Source of the DNA: Sinosporangium siamense
Lineage (GTDB): Bacteria; Actinomycetota; Actinomycetes; Streptosporangiales; Streptosporangiaceae
Direction of reading: 5' to 3'
Assembly: GCF_016863435.1 (NCBI RefSeq)
Contig: NZ_BOOW01000018.1
Location: 186,001-250,000, forward strand
DNA length: 64,000 bases
In this document: one piece after another, positions 62,955 to 64,000 of the stretch
Layout of the letters: every line of letters begins with the position of its first letter
Position numbering within the stretch: position 1 is the stretch's first letter
Made by a program: the position numbers and the translations under genes
Notes under the pieces: model-generated
Seen by the model: only the letters and a program-made list of their open reading frames with translations
Told to the model about the DNA's origin: nothing
Databases searched by the model: none

Positions 62955-63536
62955 GTGCCGGACCATGAGACGATCACCGCCGCCATCGCCGGCAATGTCA
63001 GAGGTCAGCGCCTGCATCGGGGGATGACGCTCGACGAGCTCGCCGCGCGGTCGAGCGTGAGCCGGGGCATGCTGGTCCAGGTCGAGCAGGGGCGGACCAA
63101 TCCGAGCGTCAACACGCTGGCGCGCATCGCCGACGCGCTCGGCATCACGGTGGCCAGGCTCGTCGAGGTCGCCGATACCCCGCCCGTGCGGGTCGTGCGC
63201 CCGGCGGACGTGGTGACGTTGTGGCGGGGGGACAAAGGTGGGGCCGCGCGCATGCTGATCGGCACGGACGCGCCCGCCATCCTGGAGTTGTGGGACTGGG
63301 TGCTGGGGCCGGGGGAGCACCATGACGGCGACGCGCATCCCGCCGGCACGCGCGAGATGCTGCAGGTCATCGAGGGGGAGCTGACGCTCACCGTGCAGGG
63401 CGCGAGCCATGTGGTGGAGGAGGGCGGCGCGATCCTCTTCGCCGCCGACCGGGCCCACCGTTATGCCAACAACGGCGAGGGCTCGATGAGGTTTGTGATG
63501 GTTGTCTCGGAACCTCGGGATGTGCCAGATCAATAG
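62955..63536 (+). CDS. XRE-family regulator with cupin domain
   Basis: 193 aa. The N-terminal XRE HTH (VRGQRLHRGMTLDELAARSSVSRGMLVQVEQGRTNPSVNTLARIA) is followed by a cupin_2 barrel (LGPGEHHDGDAHPAGTREMLQVIEGELTLTV, AILFAADRAHRYAN) that binds a small ligand. GTG start at 62955. Regulators of this build often sit beside exporters and control them in response to the exported metabolite. Confidence 0.92.
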   Translation: MPDHETITAAIAGNVRGQRLHRGMTLDELAARSSVSRGMLVQVEQGRTNPSVNTLARIADALGITVARLVEVADTPPVRVVRPADVVTLWRGDKGGAARMLIGTDAPAILELWDWVLGPGEHHDGDAHPAGTREMLQVIEGELTLTVQGASHVVEEGGAILFAADRAHRYANNGEGSMRFVMVVSEPRDVPDQ

Positions 63537-63568
63537 CTGAAAAAATCCCCATGATGACACCATGAAGT

Positions 63569-63587
63569 CACATGATTACCTCATGTG
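63569..63587. promoter_or_regulatory. Palindrome ahead of the last gene
   Basis: CACATGA-TTACC-TCATGTG, a perfect 7-5-7 dyad in an AT-rich patch just after the XRE-cupin gene. It may be an operator; it also covers one possible start codon (ATG 63562) of the next gene. Confidence 0.5.
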
Positions 63588-63624
63588 TTCGTGTTGTCGC
63601 CGGGACCGCCCGAGGGCCGGCCGG

Positions 63625-63930
63625 ATGAACGACTCGTGTGGCGCGATCGAGAAACTCCTGGCGGAGCTGGCTGAATTGGGGGTCGTCTCCGCCTACGAGA
63701 TCGGTGACGCCATGACCTTGTCTGTGTGGTTTGGGCTGGTGGTCAGGTTCCGTGATGGTTTTTACCGCTGGCAGGAGGGCGCGGTGAAACAGCGCCATCT
63801 GGGTACTGATCCGAGTGGTTGTGCAATTCGCGTGGCGCGTCGCCACGCCGAATTGCAGGCGGATGTCCCACCCTGGTGGGAGGGCCTGGTCAGCGTGCTG
63901 CGGGGGGATGTGACCAAGGGCCACCCGTAG
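63625..63930 (+). CDS. Small conserved protein of unknown function
   Basis: 101 aa (MNDSCGAIEKLLAEL...), with a conserved-looking core DAMTLSVWFGLVVRFRDGFYRW and a C-terminal WWEGLVSVL. I recall similar ~100-residue actinobacterial proteins, with no known function. ATG 63625 is preferred over ATG 63562, which would add an unusual Cys/Arg-rich leader (CSCCRRDRPRAGR) and lie in a palindromic promoter-like patch. A weak ACCCCTCGC/GCGAGGGGT hairpin follows at 63942-63986. Confidence 0.65.
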   Translation: MNDSCGAIEKLLAELAELGVVSAYEIGDAMTLSVWFGLVVRFRDGFYRWQEGAVKQRHLGTDPSGCAIRVARRHAELQADVPPWWEGLVSVLRGDVTKGHP

Positions 63931-64000
63931 CAGTTGTTCGCACCCCTCGCGTGGCTTTCGGGGGGAAGCATGCGGGTGCGAGGGGTTCCGCTCGCGGTGC

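Overview
The window is high-GC, gene-dense chromosomal DNA of an actinomycete. The order hup / leuCD / cofC / plsC / gpsA / ddl / thiL / rpmB / recG / rsmD / coaD / rpmF / rnc / mutM / smc / ftsY is the conserved core block known from Streptomyces and relatives. Gene content and style (NdgR-type IclR repressor, DUF3515 lipoprotein, many GTG/TTG starts, frequent GCCGTAC words) suggest Streptosporangiales such as Nonomuraea, Streptosporangium or Microbispora. That assignment is inference; there is no rRNA in the window.

Layout. 1-8 kb: a truncated M3 peptidase gene, tRNA-Gln, an ABC-2 exporter followed by a NarL-type two-component pair, two tRNA-Glu genes, a small membrane protein and an SGNH hydrolase. 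8-24 kb: an acidic protein of unknown function, the ndgR/leuCD leucine locus, HU, a CofC-like guanylyltransferase with an extra C-terminal domain, plsC, gpsA, a Cys/Met PLP enzyme, D-Ala-D-Ala ligase, a DUF3515 lipoprotein and an Lrp-like RAM protein, thiL, a membrane-anchored CBM2-like protein, and thiD. 24-43 kb: rpmB, a DAK2 kinase-like gene, recG, a 1.2 kb gene-free stretch, rsmD-coaD, DUF177-rpmF-rnc-mutM-acylphosphatase, a small coiled-coil protein, a repeat-rich gene-free stretch, smc, a TetR/quinone-reductase pair and ftsY. 43-64 kb is accessory: a ferric-siderophore importer with an iron box, a five-gene peptide ABC importer, a YtcJ-type amidohydrolase with a divergent LysR, two tandem secreted S12 serine hydrolases, a SnoaL-like protein, a cysteine-synthase-like PLP enzyme, a SigR-like ECF sigma factor, a MEDS/HATPase regulator, an EamA exporter with a divergent XRE-cupin regulator, and a small conserved protein.

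How the genes fit together. The core block supplies leucine synthesis, coenzymes (F420, thiamine diphosphate, CoA), phospholipid precursors, ribosomal proteins, DNA repair, and chromosome and SRP machinery. The siderophore importer is probably under DmdR/IdeR control. The peptide importer, amidohydrolase and S12 hydrolases look like a peptide or amide scavenging module.

The most unusual things seen: an apparent ATC start codon for thiL; a His/Gly-rich repeat insertion in the Smc hinge; a 15-bp tandem expansion inside the ATP-binding domain of a histidine kinase; a CofC fusion; a 13-bp stem enclosing two mutually exclusive hairpins behind rpmB; a hairpin ahead of rnc; and a SigR-like factor with no adjacent RsrA. 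I found no CRISPR array, prophage, transposase or complete biosynthetic gene cluster, and nothing that I can firmly call a new system.
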